From NCBI GenBank assembly GCA_031269685.1, contig JAISYU010000084.1, positions 1 to 37,993 on the forward strand: DNA of 37,993 nt, in the 5' to 3' direction. Positions 1 through 8,715 of the stretch are shown here, in pieces. Position numbers and translations under genes: made by a program. A model generated the notes under the pieces. It was not told the DNA's origin and searched no databases. It was given only the letters and a program-made list of their open reading frames with translations. Positions within the stretch are counted from its first letter, which is position 1, and each line of letters opens with the position of its first letter. Source of the stretch: Dysgonamonadaceae bacterium. Its GTDB lineage: Bacteria > Bacteroidota > Bacteroidia > Bacteroidales > Azobacteroidaceae.

Positions 1-372
1 CAGAATGTTCCTTTAGATGTTTTTACGGAATTAAAGGCTAACGACATTCTCTTTATAGATTCAACTCATGTTGCAAAATTTAACAGCGATGTAAATTATG
101 TCATCCATAAAATATTACCTATATTGTCCGACGGTGTATATATTCACTTCCATGACATTTTCTATCCGTTTGAATATCCGATGGAATGGTTGCTGGAAGG
201 GCGTGCGTGGAATGAACAGTATGTTTTAAGGGCATTTCTTGAATATAATATGAAATTTAAAATAGTGTTGTTTAATACATACCTGGAAACAATATTCCAT
301 GAAAAACTAAAAAACCGTTTTCCGTTGATATTTAAAAATACTGGAGGAAGTATTTGGATTAAAAAGTTGTGA
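1..372 (+). CDS. Class I SAM-dependent methyltransferase, C-terminal part (5' truncated by window edge)
   Basis: The frame is open from base 1 and ends in TGA at 370-372, giving about 123 residues of a protein whose N-terminus lies outside the window. The visible part contains DILFIDSTHVAKFNSDVNY near its start, then GVYIHFHDIFYPFEYP and GRAWNEQYVLRAFL. I recognise this as the C-terminal half of the class I (Rossmann-fold) methyltransferases often found in surface-glycan and secondary-metabolite loci; the DSTH and FHDI segments follow the SAM-binding half in that family. The SAM-binding glycine-rich loop is not in view, so the substrate cannot be inferred. An internal TTG at 124 could be read as a start, but the family similarity begins well upstream of it. 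Confidence 0.72.
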   Translation, partial: QNVPLDVFTELKANDILFIDSTHVAKFNSDVNYVIHKILPILSDGVYIHFHDIFYPFEYPMEWLLEGRAWNEQYVLRAFLEYNMKFKIVLFNTYLETIFHEKLKNRFPLIFKNTGGSIWIKKL

Positions 373-412
373 AAAGGTAAAACTTCGCATAACAGGTCTA
401 TTTACGCTTCGC

Positions 413-448
413 TGCCAATTGTCTGCACTTTGATTTTTGTGATTGGCA
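413..448. repeat. Imperfect stem-loop in the intergenic region
   Basis: TGCCAAT at 413-419 is mirrored by ATTGGCA at 442-448, with a 22-nt loop. It lies 40 nt after the methyltransferase stop. No T-run follows, so it does not look like an intrinsic terminator. It directly abuts the element shared with the 29-kb locus. Confidence 0.4.
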
Positions 449-510
449 AAAGAATACTGAATAAAATATAACATATAATGAATGCAATTACCATTCTAAT
501 TAATTTTTTA
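447..510 (+). repeat. Leader-like repeat element, copy 1 (second copy at 29053-29116)
   Basis: Positions 459-483 are identical to 29065-29089 (25 nt). By eye the similarity extends over 447-510 against 29053-29116 at roughly 80%. Both copies begin with CAnnAGAATA and contain an ATG (478 here) opening a similar short frame: MNAITILINFLHGALTI here, stopping at 531, and MNIIIILISTLF in the other copy. Both copies sit just upstream of a protein gene, here the MFS transporter at 551. The function is unknown. Confidence 0.6.
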
Positions 511-550
511 CACGGCGCTTTGACAATATAAAATGATATAGGGAATAATC

Positions 551-1783
551 ATGAATATCAATTGGAAAAAGAATATCACGTTATTTTTAGTCGGACAGGC
601 GCTATCGCTATTCGGAACAATGGTAGTGCAATTTGCTATTATATGGCACATTACACTTAAAACCCAATCAGGAACCATGATGACTGTTTTTACCGTTGCC
701 GGATTGCTCCCCATGTTTTTTATATCTCCCTTTGCAGGAGTATGGGCGGACAGGTTTAATCGAAAATATATCATAAACATAGCGGACGGTACGATTGCAT
801 TTTTCAGCCTCGTTGCGGCAGTCTTTATTATGGCAGGCGTTGACAGTGTTGTAATATTGCTGTTTTGCGCCTTAATACGTTCTATTGGACAGGGCGTGCA
901 AATGCCTGCGGTTGGCGCTTTTATACCTGATATTGTTCCACATGAGCAATTGACAAAAATAAACGGCTTTCAAAACAGCATACAATCATTTATTACCCTC
1001 TCGGCGCCTGCCGTAAGCGGTGCGATGATGACATTCGCGCCATTGGAAACACTGTTTTTTATCGACGTAATAACTGCGCTTATCGGCATTGGTATAGTTT
1101 TATTTTTTGTCAAAGTGCCGGAGCGACCGGTCATGTCCGGCATTGCGGAACAACAAAGCGTGACCTATTTCAACGACTTTAAAAACGGGATACGGTATAT
1201 AAAAAACAACGGCTATATTTTTCGGATAATTATCCTTGAAGCAATATTCCTCTTTTTCTTCGCTCCCGCTGCATTTCTGACGCCTTTGCAGGTGACGCGC
1301 ACGTTTGGCGATGATGTTTGGCGGCTTTCCGCTATCGAAATTGTTTTTTCCGCCGGAGTGATGGCTGGCGGACTGCTGATAAGCCTGTGGGGAGGTTTCA
1401 AGAATCGCATACATACTATGACTCTTTCATGTGCATTATGCGGACTGTTAACCGTATGCCTGGGTCTTGCACCTGATTTTTTACCGTACCTCATTATTAT
1501 GGCGATACTTGGAGTTTCGCTCCCGCTTTATAACACTCCGTCCATGGTTTTATTACAAACTACGGTAGATACTGCATTTATGGGGCGCGTGCTGTCGGTT
1601 TTCACGATGGTATCGAGCACCATGATGCCGCTGGGAATGTTAATTTTCGGACCGTTCGCCGATACCGTTTCGATAGAAATACTTCTTATTGGGACAGGTA
1701 TCGTAGTAGCATTGCTGTGTATCCCTATGGTTTCAAGCCGGACACTAAGGGAAGCGGGAAGGAGCCATTTGCAGGAATCATAA
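551..1783 (+). CDS. MFS transporter, drug/macrolide-efflux type
   Basis: This encodes a 410-aa, very hydrophobic protein with about 12 predicted membrane segments, a normal length for the major facilitator superfamily. Near residue 60 it has the family's loop 2-3 signature in the form GVWADRFNRK, matching the G-x-x-x-D-R-x-x-R/K pattern. The N-terminal segment (FLVGQALSLFGTMVVQFAIIWHI) resembles the Mef/EntS-like efflux branch, which exports macrolides or siderophores by proton antiport. The ATG at 551 precedes the first membrane helix directly. It follows a short repeat element rather than a recognisable TAnnTTTG promoter. The substrate is not readable from sequence, so 'efflux' is inferred from family resemblance. 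Confidence 0.85.
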   Translation: MNINWKKNITLFLVGQALSLFGTMVVQFAIIWHITLKTQSGTMMTVFTVAGLLPMFFISPFAGVWADRFNRKYIINIADGTIAFFSLVAAVFIMAGVDSVVILLFCALIRSIGQGVQMPAVGAFIPDIVPHEQLTKINGFQNSIQSFITLSAPAVSGAMMTFAPLETLFFIDVITALIGIGIVLFFVKVPERPVMSGIAEQQSVTYFNDFKNGIRYIKNNGYIFRIIILEAIFLFFFAPAAFLTPLQVTRTFGDDVWRLSAIEIVFSAGVMAGGLLISLWGGFKNRIHTMTLSCALCGLLTVCLGLAPDFLPYLIIMAILGVSLPLYNTPSMVLLQTTVDTAFMGRVLSVFTMVSSTMMPLGMLIFGPFADTVSIEILLIGTGIVVALLCIPMVSSRTLREAGRSHLQES

Positions 1784-1813
1784 TGGGTGGTTAACGATCT
1801 ATACTTCCTTTTT

Positions 1814-1844
1814 TTGTTAAATTTAATACATATTATTATCTTTG
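1814..1844 (+). promoter_or_regulatory. Bacteroidota-type promoter of the nucleoside phosphorylase gene
   Basis: A TTG at 1814-1816 lies 20 nt before TATCTTTG at 1837-1844, matching the Bacteroidota -33/-7 consensus. The start codon is at 1865. This promoter lies inside the longer open frame that begins at 1787, which argues for the downstream start. Confidence 0.75.
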
Positions 1845-1864
1845 CAACCCTAAAATCAATCGAA

Positions 1865-2731
1865 ATGAGAATAATTCCACCGGATCAGTTACCGGTAAAC
1901 GCCGACGGTTCGGTGTTTCACCTGCACCTTAAACCGAAACAGGTTGCCAGCCGTATCGTAATGATGGGAGACCCGGAGCGTGTGCCGGTCGTCGCATCGA
2001 AGTTTGAGAGCGTCGAATTTGATACGCAGAATCGCGAGTTCAGGACTATCACGGGCATATATAAAGGAAAGCGAATCACTGCAATATCGCACGGTATAGG
2101 CTGTGATAATATTGACATCGTGATGACCGAACTCGATGCGCTGGCTAATGTAGATCTTTCTGAGCGAAGGGTTAAACCGGGTTTCCGGCAACTAACCTTA
2201 GTCAGGATCGGCACCTGCGGCGGCTTGCAGCCTTTTTGCCCGACCGGATCGTATGTGATGTCGGAAATCTCGATGGGTATGGACGGTCTGCTGTTCTTTT
2301 ACGAAGGCGGCGAAAGTGTTACTGATTCCAGCCTTGCAGATGATTTTGTTAAGCATACAAACTGGAATGTCAATCTGGCTAAGCCTTATTTCATAGGATC
2401 GGACGGCGAACTTGTAGAGCAAATAGGACATGATATGATAAAAGGTATAACTGTTTCGGCAAGCGGCTTCTATGGTCCGCAGGGACGCTACGTCAGGCTG
2501 AAACTCCAAGAGCCGGATACAAATAAAAGGATAGAATCCTTCAGGTATAATGACCTGAAAATAACTAATTATGAGATGGAAAGCGCTGCCCTTGCAGGAC
2601 TCGCACGATTAATGGGACATCGCGCAGCAACTGCCTGCCTCGTGATAGCGGGAAGGTACGCCGGCGAAATGAATACCGACTATAAAGGATCGTTCGATGG
2701 ACTGATTGACAAGGTATTGGAGAGGATATAA
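1865..2731 (+). CDS. udp: Nucleoside phosphorylase (uridine phosphorylase-like)
   Basis: The protein is 288 aa. It carries the phosphorylase family I landmarks in order: MMGDPERV (phosphate loop), AISHGIGCDNIDIV, VRIGTCGGLQP, and NYEMESAALAGLA near the C-terminus, where the Glu contacts ribose in this family. These enzymes split uridine or related nucleosides with phosphate into base and ribose-1-phosphate in the cytoplasm (salvage). The frame is open from 1787, but that stretch overlaps the promoter and is not family-like, so ATG 1865 is chosen. Its 3' end overlaps the convergent uxaB gene by 52 bp. Specificity for uridine over other nucleosides is inferred. Confidence 0.88.
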   Translation: MRIIPPDQLPVNADGSVFHLHLKPKQVASRIVMMGDPERVPVVASKFESVEFDTQNREFRTITGIYKGKRITAISHGIGCDNIDIVMTELDALANVDLSERRVKPGFRQLTLVRIGTCGGLQPFCPTGSYVMSEISMGMDGLLFFYEGGESVTDSSLADDFVKHTNWNVNLAKPYFIGSDGELVEQIGHDMIKGITVSASGFYGPQGRYVRLKLQEPDTNKRIESFRYNDLKITNYEMESAALAGLARLMGHRAATACLVIAGRYAGEMNTDYKGSFDGLIDKVLERI

Positions 2732-4131
2732 AGGCTTTCTTTCATACCCCTGTCCAGAATCATCTCAACGTACCGGGTTACTTCCTCCGCGAAAAAGGGA
2801 AGCATGGAGAACTCTTCTTGCCATATCCGCCTGTTATCGCAGACTGCCTTAACCCAGCCTCCAATGTTTAGAATATCGAATCCTGCTCTTATAAATTCTA
2901 CAGATTCCGGCGTGTCTCCGGGAAAAAACTCCTTCGATGCGGATCGTCCGCTGTACAATAACAAAAGTGCGGCAAATGAAAAGGTTATATGCGGCGACTT
3001 CCTGCCTTTCAAGTAATTGTCAAACAAGGTTGGATAACATCGCGCTTCCCATTTCGACAGGGAATTGAGGGAAATGTCCTTGAGATAGTGTTTTAATGAG
3101 GGATTGTAAAAGCGTTCAAGGATTTTCCCGGCAAATTGCCGCAACTCCTCAGCGTCTTCGTCAATTGACGGAAGGATCTCGGTGTTAACCATGGTACGTA
3201 TAAAACGCTCTACATCGGGTACGCCGAATGCTTCACGAACCGTTACACATCCCATCTGCAAGGCTATTGCCGCCATAGCGGTATGAGAACCGTTCAGGAT
3301 CTTTACTTTCTTCGCGCGAAACGGACGTATGTCTTCCATAAACAAAACGTTCAGCCCGGCTTTGTCTAATGGCAACTTGTCGCCTGTATTCGCCCCTCCG
3401 CCAATCGCCCATACATGAAAATATTCGCCTTTGACAACAAGATTGTCGTTAAATCCGGTTTCTGCTTTTATAGCGTCAATTTCATCGTGCGGAAAGCCCG
3501 TAACTATACGGTCTACCAGCGAGTCGCAGAAATGACAGGCATCCTTTACCCAGTCAATAAACCCGGCTTCAAGGTTATTGCGTTCCGCGTGCTTCAATAC
3601 ATACCGGCGCAAAGTTGAACCGTTGTCCTCTATCAGTTCACAGCATATAATCAACAATCCTTTACCGGAACTTCCGAACTTCTTCCAGCGTTTGTACAGT
3701 AAAGCCGTGATTTTTGCAGGGTAAGATTCCGGCGGCAGCGCTGTTATGTCGTCGCCTTCCTCGTAACGAATGCCCGCCTCTGTGGTGTTGGAGATTATCA
3801 TCTCCAAGTCGTTGCTTAGGAATATGTTTTCGTAGGCGGTGTAATCTTCATAAGGGTTTATCGCATCGACAATACTTTTCACCAGAGTTATTTCCCTTGC
3901 ATTAAACCCTTCAAGGACGACATGATACATGCAATCCTGAGCCTTCAAAGCGCCTGCCATACCTTTTTCAATGGGTTGCACAACGGCTATACCGTGATTC
4001 ATCACTCCCGCGTCGTTTGCCTTATGTATCTGCCAGTCAACAAACGCCCTCAGGAAATTTCCTTCGCCGAATTGCAGTATCCTGACCGGCAGCGCAGGCT
4101 TTTCAACAGTCTGTTTATTTAATTCTTTCAT
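2680..4131 (-). CDS. uxaB: Tagaturonate reductase (altronate oxidoreductase)
   Basis: This 483-aa protein belongs to the mannitol dehydrogenase / long-chain polyol dehydrogenase family. Near the N-terminus it has ILQFGEGNFLRAFVDWQIH, then VVQPIEKGM, the ISNTTEAGI segment, DRIVTGFP, and KILNGSHTAMAAIA (the KxxxxNxxH catalytic pattern of polyol dehydrogenases). UxaB reduces D-tagaturonate to D-altronate with NADH in galacturonate catabolism. The frame can be extended to a TTG at 4143, but ATG 4131 gives the usual MKELN-type start. It overlaps the upstream dehydrogenase gene by 17 bp, indicating translational coupling. The last ~15 residues run through the 3' end of the convergent phosphorylase gene and look like a tail added by loss of an earlier stop. 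Confidence 0.9.
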   Translation of the reverse strand: MKELNKQTVEKPALPVRILQFGEGNFLRAFVDWQIHKANDAGVMNHGIAVVQPIEKGMAGALKAQDCMYHVVLEGFNAREITLVKSIVDAINPYEDYTAYENIFLSNDLEMIISNTTEAGIRYEEGDDITALPPESYPAKITALLYKRWKKFGSSGKGLLIICCELIEDNGSTLRRYVLKHAERNNLEAGFIDWVKDACHFCDSLVDRIVTGFPHDEIDAIKAETGFNDNLVVKGEYFHVWAIGGGANTGDKLPLDKAGLNVLFMEDIRPFRAKKVKILNGSHTAMAAIALQMGCVTVREAFGVPDVERFIRTMVNTEILPSIDEDAEELRQFAGKILERFYNPSLKHYLKDISLNSLSKWEARCYPTLFDNYLKGRKSPHITFSFAALLLLYSGRSASKEFFPGDTPESVEFIRAGFDILNIGGWVKAVCDNRRIWQEEFSMLPFFAEEVTRYVEMILDRGMKESLYILSNTLSISPSNDPL

Positions 4132-5152
4132 CGTTAAATCCAATCATTATTCTGAAAACCTTTTCGGGTTCTGCTTGCCAGCGCTGCATCGCTTCGGCAG
4201 CCTGACAGGGACGGTAAATGCCGCTAATCAGCGTATTCGGAAAATTTCCTTTCTTCATGTATTGCATAACTGCACGGAAATCCTCAGGCATTGCATTTCG
4301 TGATCCGCGAATATCCAGTTCTTTTTGTACAAACAGTTTGGTTTCAAAAGAAATATCGGTCTTGGCATATCCAATACAGACTACACGACCTGTAAATGTT
4401 ACCTCGTTGATAGCCATTTGATATGTAGCAGGGACTCCAACAGCCTCAATAACTGCGTCTGGACCGGCTCCTGATGTTATTTCCATAAGCCGGGAATGAA
4501 CATCTTCGGTGCGGGTATTAATGGTGTATAATGCGCCGAGATTTTGAGCCATAGCGAGTTTTTCGTCGTCAACATCGGCGGCTATAACCCGCGCTCCACG
4601 AATAACCGAACGAATCAAAGCGCCAAGTCCAATCATTCCACAGCCAATAACGAGTACCGTATCAAGGTCACTGACCTGACCGCGTGCAACTGCATGAAAA
4701 CCTACGCTTAGCGGCTCTACAAGCGCAAATTCAAGAGCTGACAGGCGGTTTTCTTCGTCGATAATGACCTTTTCCCATGGAACTGTTTTGTATTCCAGCA
4801 TAGCACCGTCACGCTGAACACCGAAAGTCTCATTGAACCGGCAAGCATTCGGACGTCCATTACGGCACGAAGTACAATGCCCACATGCAGTGTATGGATT
4901 GACGGTGCATAATAATCCTTTTTTCAGGAATGTTGGTACGTCTTTGCCTGTTTCCACAATTTCCGCACCGATCTCGTGTCCGGGAATGACGGGAAGTTTT
5001 ACCATTGGATTCTTACCGGCAAAAGTATTAAGGTCGGAGCCGCAAAAGCCTGCATAAAGTATCTTTATAAGTACCTCGCCGGATTCAGGTACAGGTTTTT
5101 CTATTTCTATTGTACCGATCTTACCGGTAGCCGTGATTTGGATTGCTTTCAT
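4115..5152 (-). CDS. Zinc-binding alcohol dehydrogenase (MDR), probably sugar-acid/polyol specific
   Basis: The 345-aa protein has the full medium-chain dehydrogenase layout. The catalytic zinc site appears as GFCGSDLN and the GHEIGAEIVE segment (about residue 60). The structural zinc site is CGHCTSCRNGRPNAC. An NAD(P)-binding Rossmann loop reads VLVIGCGMIGLGA. The C-terminal GSRNAMPEDFRAV resembles the L-galactonate/L-gulonate 5-dehydrogenase branch (E. coli YjjN/LgoD-like). It lies second in a minus-strand operon, 6 nt after the DUF2271-like gene and overlapping uxaB by 17 bp. That context suggests oxidation of a hexonate so that UxaB can process the product. The fold is certain and the substrate is an inference. 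Confidence 0.85.
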   Translation of the reverse strand: MKAIQITATGKIGTIEIEKPVPESGEVLIKILYAGFCGSDLNTFAGKNPMVKLPVIPGHEIGAEIVETGKDVPTFLKKGLLCTVNPYTACGHCTSCRNGRPNACRFNETFGVQRDGAMLEYKTVPWEKVIIDEENRLSALEFALVEPLSVGFHAVARGQVSDLDTVLVIGCGMIGLGALIRSVIRGARVIAADVDDEKLAMAQNLGALYTINTRTEDVHSRLMEITSGAGPDAVIEAVGVPATYQMAINEVTFTGRVVCIGYAKTDISFETKLFVQKELDIRGSRNAMPEDFRAVMQYMKKGNFPNTLISGIYRPCQAAEAMQRWQAEPEKVFRIMIGFNDERIK

Positions 5153-5158
5153 TTTTTA

Positions 5159-5884
5159 TTAGGTTTTCAATATTTTCTGATTATCTGCCTTCTTCAGGTT
5201 AATTAGCCTGAATTTAGGCTTGACGACACGAATATTTATCTCATCAAACACCGTGTGCGCTGATGTTATTGTCGAATCTCGTGCTGTGAGATGGGCTTTG
5301 CCTGCTTCCCAAAGCGACATTGCTACGATTTCAGGCTTATATTCGTTACCTTTAATGGCGTTTATGTCGGCACGATACAGCAATGCCGGCTGCCCGCAGG
5401 CAAATTCGTCTTCTTCGTGAGTGATGCGGTTTATCTGCGGATAATATTCATTGTAATCACCTGCAAGATTTACTTCGAGCCACACTATCCACTCCGAACC
5501 TGCCTTAACATTAGCATCTATGCGGAAATATTCGTCTTTTGGCGTAGCCCCTGAAACGGCGACTTCTTCACTGTCCGTTTCTGTTTTGCTATTGCGAAAA
5601 ACCTTTACCCAGTGCGGAATAGCCGAAGGCACATCTGCTTTGCCTTCCCAGTCTCCTATCCCGACTCGATTGGTAACAAATATCTGTTTCTTACGTCCGT
5701 TCTTGGGGTTTTCCAACCAAATAGCAAATTGCGGCGGTTCGGAATAGGTAGAAAGGTATATCGCCTGTTTATTGATATGTATTTCAAACTCTATAAGAGT
5801 TCTGTTTACATGGTTGAAGTAAACCCACATAACTGCTGACAACACAAGCATAAAAGTTATGAACAAATATCCTTTTTTTCTCAC
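5159..5884 (-). CDS. Membrane-anchored hypothetical protein, DUF2271-like
   Basis: The protein is 241 aa with an N-terminal KK-plus-hydrophobic segment (residues 4-24), a likely signal anchor, followed by a soluble extracytoplasmic domain. The body contains PQFAIWLENPKNG, GDWEGKADVPSAIPHW and VSGATPKDEY, an order that reminds me of DUF2271 periplasmic proteins; I did not verify this. The start is GTG at 5884; the next ATG (5851) would cut into the hydrophobic segment. It is the first gene of the operon with the dehydrogenase and uxaB, 6 nt upstream of the former, with a promoter at 5926-5933. Its function is unknown and the link to sugar-acid metabolism rests only on position. Confidence 0.65.
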   Translation of the reverse strand: MRKKGYLFITFMLVLSAVMWVYFNHVNRTLIEFEIHINKQAIYLSTYSEPPQFAIWLENPKNGRKKQIFVTNRVGIGDWEGKADVPSAIPHWVKVFRNSKTETDSEEVAVSGATPKDEYFRIDANVKAGSEWIVWLEVNLAGDYNEYYPQINRITHEEDEFACGQPALLYRADINAIKGNEYKPEIVAMSLWEAGKAHLTARDSTITSAHTVFDEINIRVVKPKFRLINLKKADNQKILKT

Positions 5885-5925
5885 AATTTTTCAAGTAAGA
5901 TAATAAAAACTCTTTTAATCGGGCG

Positions 5926-5933
5926 CAAAGGTA
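5926..5933 (-). promoter_or_regulatory. -7 promoter element of the DUF2271-like/ADH/uxaB operon
   Basis: On the minus strand this reads TACCTTTG, the Bacteroidota -7 consensus, about 40 nt before the GTG start at 5884. No clear TTTG -33 element was seen at the expected distance. Confidence 0.6.
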
Positions 5934-6026
5934 CGATTAATAATTGAAAAATAATAATGTCTTTTTAGCAAATGAATTGATGGACAGATTTATCCTTTAA
6001 CTTTTCACTTATAGACCGAAAATATG

Positions 6027-6057
6027 TTTGTTTATTAAAAATAATGTTATACCTTTG
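6027..6057 (+). promoter_or_regulatory. Promoter of the C10 peptidase gene
   Basis: TTTG at 6027-6030, then 19 nt, then TACCTTTG at 6050-6057, with ATG at 6093. The match to the Bacteroidota consensus is full. Confidence 0.8.
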
Positions 6058-6092
6058 TCACAATTTAAAAAACCATTTAAAATTATACCATC

Positions 6093-8687
6093 ATGAAGAA
6101 AATTTACATTGTTCTAACCGTGTTTTTACTCTCAACTGTATACCTGCACTGCGAGCAGATTTCTACCACAGAATCTGCCTCTATTGTGAATCAAATTATT
6201 GGCTCAACACCAACAGCGTTTAACGGCTCTTCTCTAAGTCCTTCTTCGCTGAGTGTTAATTTGGCTTACACTGTCTTTAAAACCGACTCTCTTGGACAGC
6301 CAGTAACATCAGGTGAAGCTCTCTATCGTGTTTTCAATGTCGGTGACAGCAGCGGTTTTGTAATTCTCGCTGCCGATGACCGCGTTGAACCACTTATCGG
6401 CTATTCCGGTCACGGCACCTATGATCCGGACAGTCTTCCGCCAAATATGGTAGTCTGGATGGATGGTGTTGCAGCCAACATTGCATACGCCATTGACAAT
6501 GACTTGCAGCCTTCGGAAGAGGTTCTGCAAGCTTGGGCTTCCACACCGGAATTTGGTGAAGATGTGGTTGCTCCTCTACTAACTACTCAGTGGTCGTATT
6601 GGGCGCCATATAATGATTCGGTACCCACCTTTATCAACAAGAACGGAAACTTTATAAGACCAACTCCGGGATGCTCTGCTATTGCTATGGCGCAGATAAT
6701 GAAATACTGGAACTATCCTGAAGAGGGGGCAGATACTGTAGTATCTTACTCATCAATAAAACAAAAATTTAATCTTTCCGTAGATTTCTCGCAATCATAT
6801 TACAATTGGGCTATTATGCCAAATAGTTTTGACAGCAGTGAAAGTCAAGAGTCAAAAGCTGCTGTAGCCAAACTAATGTATGATTGTGGAGTAAGTGTAA
6901 AGACGGATTACGGAATCAATGACAGTACCAGTAGCAGTGCCCGTTCAAAGTATGTTATTCCTGCATTTAAAAGAATTTTTAATTATTACAATGCGAGCGG
7001 TAGCTTGATAGATTTAGATGCAAAAAAACTGGAAGCGGAATTGAATGCAAAACGGCCGGTGTATATGACTGGAACTCCGGATCCCAAATCTATTGCCGGA
7101 CACGCTTTTATCTGCGATGGATACACAGATAAAGGTTTTTATCACTTTAATTGGGGACAGGGAGAAAAAGACGGTTATTATTCGATTGGTTCTGCAGGAA
7201 CTAGTGACGATCCATTAAATCGATATCAGCACAACCGAAATATGATTATCGGTATTCGCCCTCCAACAGGAATTTTACTTGACACCGCTTACATAACTTT
7301 CCCTGAAGACAGCACCTATCAGTTGAAAGCGATTAATTGCCTGACCGGAACAATTATTAACTCCATATTATGGAGCAGCAGCGACTCTGATATTGCTGAA
7401 GTTTCTTCTACGGGCTTGGTAACCGGAATAAAGGGCGGAGAAGCTACAATAATGGCAGTAGATAATCAGGGTAGGATTGCTACCTGTTATGTCACCGTAA
7501 CTGTTGCAGTTAAAGGAATAACATTGCTTGATATGAACATCATTATTTCTGATGATATCAGTATTGAAAAACCAATGCAATATCCAATATACCCGATTTT
7601 TTCTCCTGCAAATGCCTCAAATAAAAAATGCACATTTGAAACTGGTAATTCCGCGACTGTACAAGCATTTAATACAGGAACCGGAGGTTACAAATTGCTT
7701 GTCTCTAATCCTGGAACAACCGTAATTAAAGTAACTACCGAAGACGGTGGCTTTTCCGATTCCTGTACAATAAACGTGCAAAGAGGGATACTGCCGGAAT
7801 ATGTGACAGTAACTTTCAACAGTAACGGCGGCACTGTATTATCCCCACAAGCATTTAAGCATAATACAAAAATCAGTTCTCCTATTCCAACGAGACCTAC
7901 TTATATTTTTGAAGGATGGTACAGGGAAGCAACATTTATTAATAAATGGAATATCTCTACCGACAGAGTACTCGAAGATATAACTCTGTATGCTAAATGG
8001 ACGTGCGACATAATTTTTGACGCAATGGTAACTTTCGACAGCAACGGCGGCAGTGATGTCGACTATCTAATAACAGGATACAATACCTATATCTATGAAC
8101 CATATCCGCCGGTCAAGGAAGCGAACATATTTGCCGGATGGTACAGTGACCCTGCTTTGACCGAAAGATGGTATTTTGACGAATACCCTGTAATGGGCAA
8201 TATGACACTGTATGCTAAATGGACGTTCGACATAATTTTTGACGCAATGGTAACTTTCGACAGCAACGGCGGTAGTGATGTCGACTATCTAATTACAGGA
8301 TACAACACCTATATCTATGAACCATATCCGCCGGTCAAGGGAGCAAACGTATTTGCCGGATGGTACAGCGACCCTGCTTTGACCGAACGATGGTATTTTG
8401 ACGAATACCCTGTAATGGGCAATATGACACTGTATGCAAAGTGGTACCCTGTGTCTTATACTGTAAACACTACCCATCGATGCATTACAGTGTTTACTCC
8501 TGAAATACCCGTCAATGTGTTAATCACAAATGCCATAACAGGACAGACTGTTCACTATTTGACTGTTGATTATTATCATACATTCTATTTCCCGTCATCT
8601 ACTTGCATTTACTACATTCTGAGTATAGGCGAGGAATTCAGTTATAATTATTATTTTACTAAAACATTATTTGTTGGTTACCCATAA
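6093..8687 (+). CDS. Secreted C10 (streptopain-like) cysteine peptidase with Ig-like and InlB-type repeats
   Basis: The 864-aa protein has an N-terminal signal peptide. A Spi/pro-domain-like region (about 20-150) is followed by a C10 papain-like domain: the Cys is in RPTPGCSAIAMAQIMKYW (Cys194) and the His in AGHAFICDGY (His337), followed by HFNWGQGEKDGYY. Next comes a BIG2-type Ig domain (about 390-475), a second Ig-like stretch, and three Listeria/Bacteroides InlB-type repeats (from about 570). The last two repeats are a near-exact 74-residue duplication. The final ~70 residues (VLITNAITGQTV..., ending TKTLFVGYP) look like a divergent type IX sorting domain. Relatives are secreted proteases such as interpain and SpeB. 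It lies 28 bp upstream of the LRR gene. Confidence 0.88.
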   Translation: MKKIYIVLTVFLLSTVYLHCEQISTTESASIVNQIIGSTPTAFNGSSLSPSSLSVNLAYTVFKTDSLGQPVTSGEALYRVFNVGDSSGFVILAADDRVEPLIGYSGHGTYDPDSLPPNMVVWMDGVAANIAYAIDNDLQPSEEVLQAWASTPEFGEDVVAPLLTTQWSYWAPYNDSVPTFINKNGNFIRPTPGCSAIAMAQIMKYWNYPEEGADTVVSYSSIKQKFNLSVDFSQSYYNWAIMPNSFDSSESQESKAAVAKLMYDCGVSVKTDYGINDSTSSSARSKYVIPAFKRIFNYYNASGSLIDLDAKKLEAELNAKRPVYMTGTPDPKSIAGHAFICDGYTDKGFYHFNWGQGEKDGYYSIGSAGTSDDPLNRYQHNRNMIIGIRPPTGILLDTAYITFPEDSTYQLKAINCLTGTIINSILWSSSDSDIAEVSSTGLVTGIKGGEATIMAVDNQGRIATCYVTVTVAVKGITLLDMNIIISDDISIEKPMQYPIYPIFSPANASNKKCTFETGNSATVQAFNTGTGGYKLLVSNPGTTVIKVTTEDGGFSDSCTINVQRGILPEYVTVTFNSNGGTVLSPQAFKHNTKISSPIPTRPTYIFEGWYREATFINKWNISTDRVLEDITLYAKWTCDIIFDAMVTFDSNGGSDVDYLITGYNTYIYEPYPPVKEANIFAGWYSDPALTERWYFDEYPVMGNMTLYAKWTFDIIFDAMVTFDSNGGSDVDYLITGYNTYIYEPYPPVKGANVFAGWYSDPALTERWYFDEYPVMGNMTLYAKWYPVSYTVNTTHRCITVFTPEIPVNVLITNAITGQTVHYLTVDYYHTFYFPSSTCIYYILSIGEEFSYNYYFTKTLFVGYP
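8001..8444 (+). repeat. Tandem duplication of 222 bp inside the C10 peptidase gene
   Basis: 8001-8222 and 8223-8444 are about 95% identical, with about a dozen differences seen by eye, many of them silent. Each copy encodes one 74-residue InlB-type repeat from DIIFDAMVTFDSNGG to MTLYAKW. An older, diverged copy precedes them. Confidence 0.9.
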
Positions 8688-8715
8688 TTTATAAACAAAT
8701 TTATTAGACAACATT

